The position numbers were made by a program, and so were the translations under genes. From UBA1858 sp045106935 (GTDB taxonomy: Bacteria; Pseudomonadota; Gammaproteobacteria; UBA4575), in contig JBGCFN010000005.1 of the NCBI GenBank assembly GCA_045106935.1, positions 37,605 through 101,604 of the forward strand: a DNA stretch of 64,000 nt, read 5' to 3'. Below, in pieces: positions 63,945 through 64,000 of this stretch. Positions within the stretch are counted from its first letter, which is position 1. Each line of letters starts with the position of its first letter. Under the pieces are notes generated by a model that was given only the letters and a program-made list of their open reading frames with translations, made no database searches and was not told where the DNA came from.

Positions 63945-64000
63945 ATGACTATGACAGAGATTGAGAGCAATAAGAGAAAACTAAAAAAATTGATGGACTT
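63945..64000 (+). CDS. Possible start of a further gene (cut by window edge)
   Basis: ATG at 63945 opens 18 codons (MTMTEIESNKRKLKKLMD) to the window end with no stop. No clear ribosome site. Too short to identify and could be chance. Confidence 0.25.
   Translation, partial: MTMTEIESNKRKLKKLMD

Overview
The window looks like the chromosome of an AT-rich, free-living gammaproteobacterium that is not an enteric. The reasons are a Xanthomonas-type (Xps order) type II secretion operon, a sox thiosulfate-oxidation remnant, an exosortase-linked exopolysaccharide locus, LptF/LptG, and many PAS/GGDEF signalling proteins. No tRNA, rRNA, insertion sequence, phage gene or CRISPR array was seen. Species cannot be named from the sequence alone.

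Layout. 1-5.7 kb: 3' end of a type II secretion operon, order K-L-M-N-D, with gspK cut by the window edge. 5.8-16.3 kb: signalling and redox genes. A GAF-PAS-PAS histidine kinase is followed by an ANTAR (RNA-binding antiterminator) response regulator. Then come a secreted propeller-like protein and a di-haem oxidoreductase, each behind an unusually structured leader, and then a MASE1 sensor kinase with a receiver-only regulator. 16.5-20.5 kb: malic enzyme, then a tightly packed DUF389 / DUF2237 / spermidine-synthase-like / small-protein unit. 20.6-23.5 kb: a GGDEF-EAL protein. 23.8-34.6 kb: exosortase EPS locus (export protein, beta-barrel, Wzz, BY-kinase, AAA ATPase, XrtA-EpsI fusion, polyprenyl-phosphate sugar transferase, PrsT-like TPR lipoprotein), with a good Fur-box match upstream. 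34.6-36.8 kb (minus): soxX-soxY-soxA-soxK in which soxY is broken by one in-frame TGA and soxZ and soxB are absent.

36.8-63.7 kb is the most interesting part. An unbroken minus-strand run (52961 down to 36841, largest gap 54 bp) starts with bacterial ceramide genes: fatty acyl-AMP ligase, CerR-like reductase, acyl carrier protein and serine palmitoyltransferase. It continues directly into the three-gene sialic acid pathway (neuB, neuC, neuA) mixed with two paralogous surface-carbohydrate proteins, a methyltransferase and a phospholipase-D-fold protein. It ends with a Rieske plus metallo-beta-lactamase protein built like CMP-Neu5Ac hydroxylase (CMAH) and a GT2-GtrA-GT39 fusion. To the right lie a fatty-acid/sphingoid hydroxylase, a GNAT-like protein resembling bacterial ceramide synthase, two nucleotidyltransferases, LptF-LptG, a metallophosphoesterase, a CDP-alcohol phosphotransferase, a DAG/ceramide-kinase-family lipid kinase and a Tam41-like nucleotidyltransferase.

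My reading is that these genes build an anionic sphingolipid, and that the co-directional sialic acid genes may decorate the same lipid or a co-displayed glycan. A sialylated, possibly Neu5Gc-type, bacterial sphingolipid is the main hypothesis offered for testing. The family assignments are well supported by motifs; the joint product is inference.
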